The notes below the pieces were generated by a model. That model had not been told where the DNA came from. It saw nothing but the letters and a program-made list of their open reading frames with translations, and did no database searches. Both the position numbers and the translations under genes were made by a program. A stretch of DNA of 64,000 nt from Photobacterium salinisoli (GTDB lineage Bacteria; Pseudomonadota; Gammaproteobacteria; Enterobacterales; Vibrionaceae), in assembly GCF_003614885.1 (NCBI RefSeq), contig NZ_QZMS01000007.1, positions 434,001-498,000 of the forward strand, read 5' to 3'. Every line of letters begins with the position of its first letter. Positions within the stretch are counted from its first letter, which is position 1. Shown piece by piece: positions 63,540 through 64,000 of the stretch.

Positions 63540-64000
63540 TCAAAGAACGTAATTGGCTGACCATTGATCAAGAATAGCTTGATAGGGTTTTATGAATTGC
63601 TCTTCAGCGAATTTTCCCTGCTCAATAGCCAACCGGCTGCGTTCTTCCCGGTCATAAACAATTTGAGTTAATGAATGGTCCTGATTCTTCAAATTCGGCT
63701 TATAACATTGTCCGGCAGCAGAATTTGCATTATAAATCTCAGGCCTGTAAATCTTTTGAAAGCTTTCCATCGTGCTGATGGTGCTGATAAGCTCAAGGTT
63801 CGTATAATCACTCAGCAAATCACCATAAAAGAAAAATGCCAAAGGCGAAACACTATTTGGTGGCATAAAATATCGAACCTGCAAACCCATTTTTTTGAAG
63901 TATTGCTCAGTCAGAGATGATTCATTTGGTTGGTATTCAACACCTAATACAGGATGCTTATTTTCAGTCCGGTGATAGGTTTTGTTATCAGAAACACTCA
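63540..64000 (-). CDS. mesX: DUF1852 protein, MesX-like (5' part outside window)
   Basis: The minus-strand frame is open to the window edge, so the gene starts beyond 64000; about 153 codons are visible. Residues HRTENKHPVLGVEYQPNESS, MGLQVRYFMPPN and the C-terminal REERSRLAIEQGKFAEEQFIKPYQAILDQW match the DUF1852 family as I know it. It lies 26 bases upstream of mesD and is co-transcribed. Family members are needed with MesD for oxygen-dependent, folate-independent methionine synthesis, perhaps by supplying the methyl donor. Confidence 0.82.
   Translation of the reverse strand, partial: SVSDNKTYHRTENKHPVLGVEYQPNESSLTEQYFKKMGLQVRYFMPPNSVSPLAFFFYGDLLSDYTNLELISTISTMESFQKIYRPEIYNANSAAGQCYKPNLKNQDHSLTQIVYDREERSRLAIEQGKFAEEQFIKPYQAILDQWSANYVL

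Overview
The window reads as chromosomal DNA of a marine gammaproteobacterium, most likely Vibrionaceae and possibly near Photobacterium. The evidence is a thermolabile-hemolysin-type GDSL phospholipase, a tRNA-Cys/Gly/Leu operon, a TRAP transporter, several efflux systems and ordinary gammaproteobacterial Shine-Dalgarno spacing. Genus is an inference. Base composition looks close to even over most of the window but is clearly AT-rich from about 20.0 to 26.2 kb.

Layout. 1-3447: end of a large multi-domain surface protein with a GlyGly-CTERM-like segment followed by an outer-membrane barrel. 3.5-6.2 kb: the AmmeMemoRadiSam genes (A and B divergent from the radical SAM gene), with an apparent leader peptide. 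6.3-10.7 kb: redox and housekeeping genes (glutaredoxin, OsmC, MOSC, LysE exporter, alanyl-tRNA editing protein, LysR). 10.7-18.5 kb: a catabolic cluster (fold-III PLP deaminase, RpiR regulator, D-aminoacylase-family deacetylase, RidA, sodium symporter, KDG kinase, KDPG aldolase). Its logic is deacetylate, deaminate to 2-keto-3-deoxygluconate, phosphorylate, cleave to pyruvate and glyceraldehyde-3-phosphate, as expected for N-acetyl-glucosaminate from oxidised chitin.

19.5-26.2 kb: the tRNA operon followed by an AT-rich, partly decayed accessory region. It holds an integrase remnant beside tRNA-Leu, a MarC/PsiE/Usp/LysR stress module, a polymorphic-toxin tail fragment and small orphan genes. 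26.2-37.3 kb: a striking operon of YqiJ-like membrane protein, flotillin YqiK, a 1623-residue coiled-coil AAA ATPase, a PLD-family phosphodiesterase and a TelA-like protein, then two paralogous membrane proteins. It has no characterised function that I know of and is the best candidate here for an undescribed system.

37.6-47.5 kb: TPR protein, secreted phospholipase, LacI-controlled 6-phospho-beta-glucosidase with a tandem operator, TRAP transporter, YghU-type GST. 47.6-57.6 kb: three regulator/transporter pairs (AraC/RND pump, AraC/MFS, LysR/EamA), each divergent. 57.6-64.0 kb: LLM flavin oxidoreductase, KefB/C-type antiporter, MDR oxidoreductase, and a MesD/MesX folate-independent methionine synthase pair cut by the window edge.

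No CRISPR array, rRNA, intact insertion sequence or prophage was seen.
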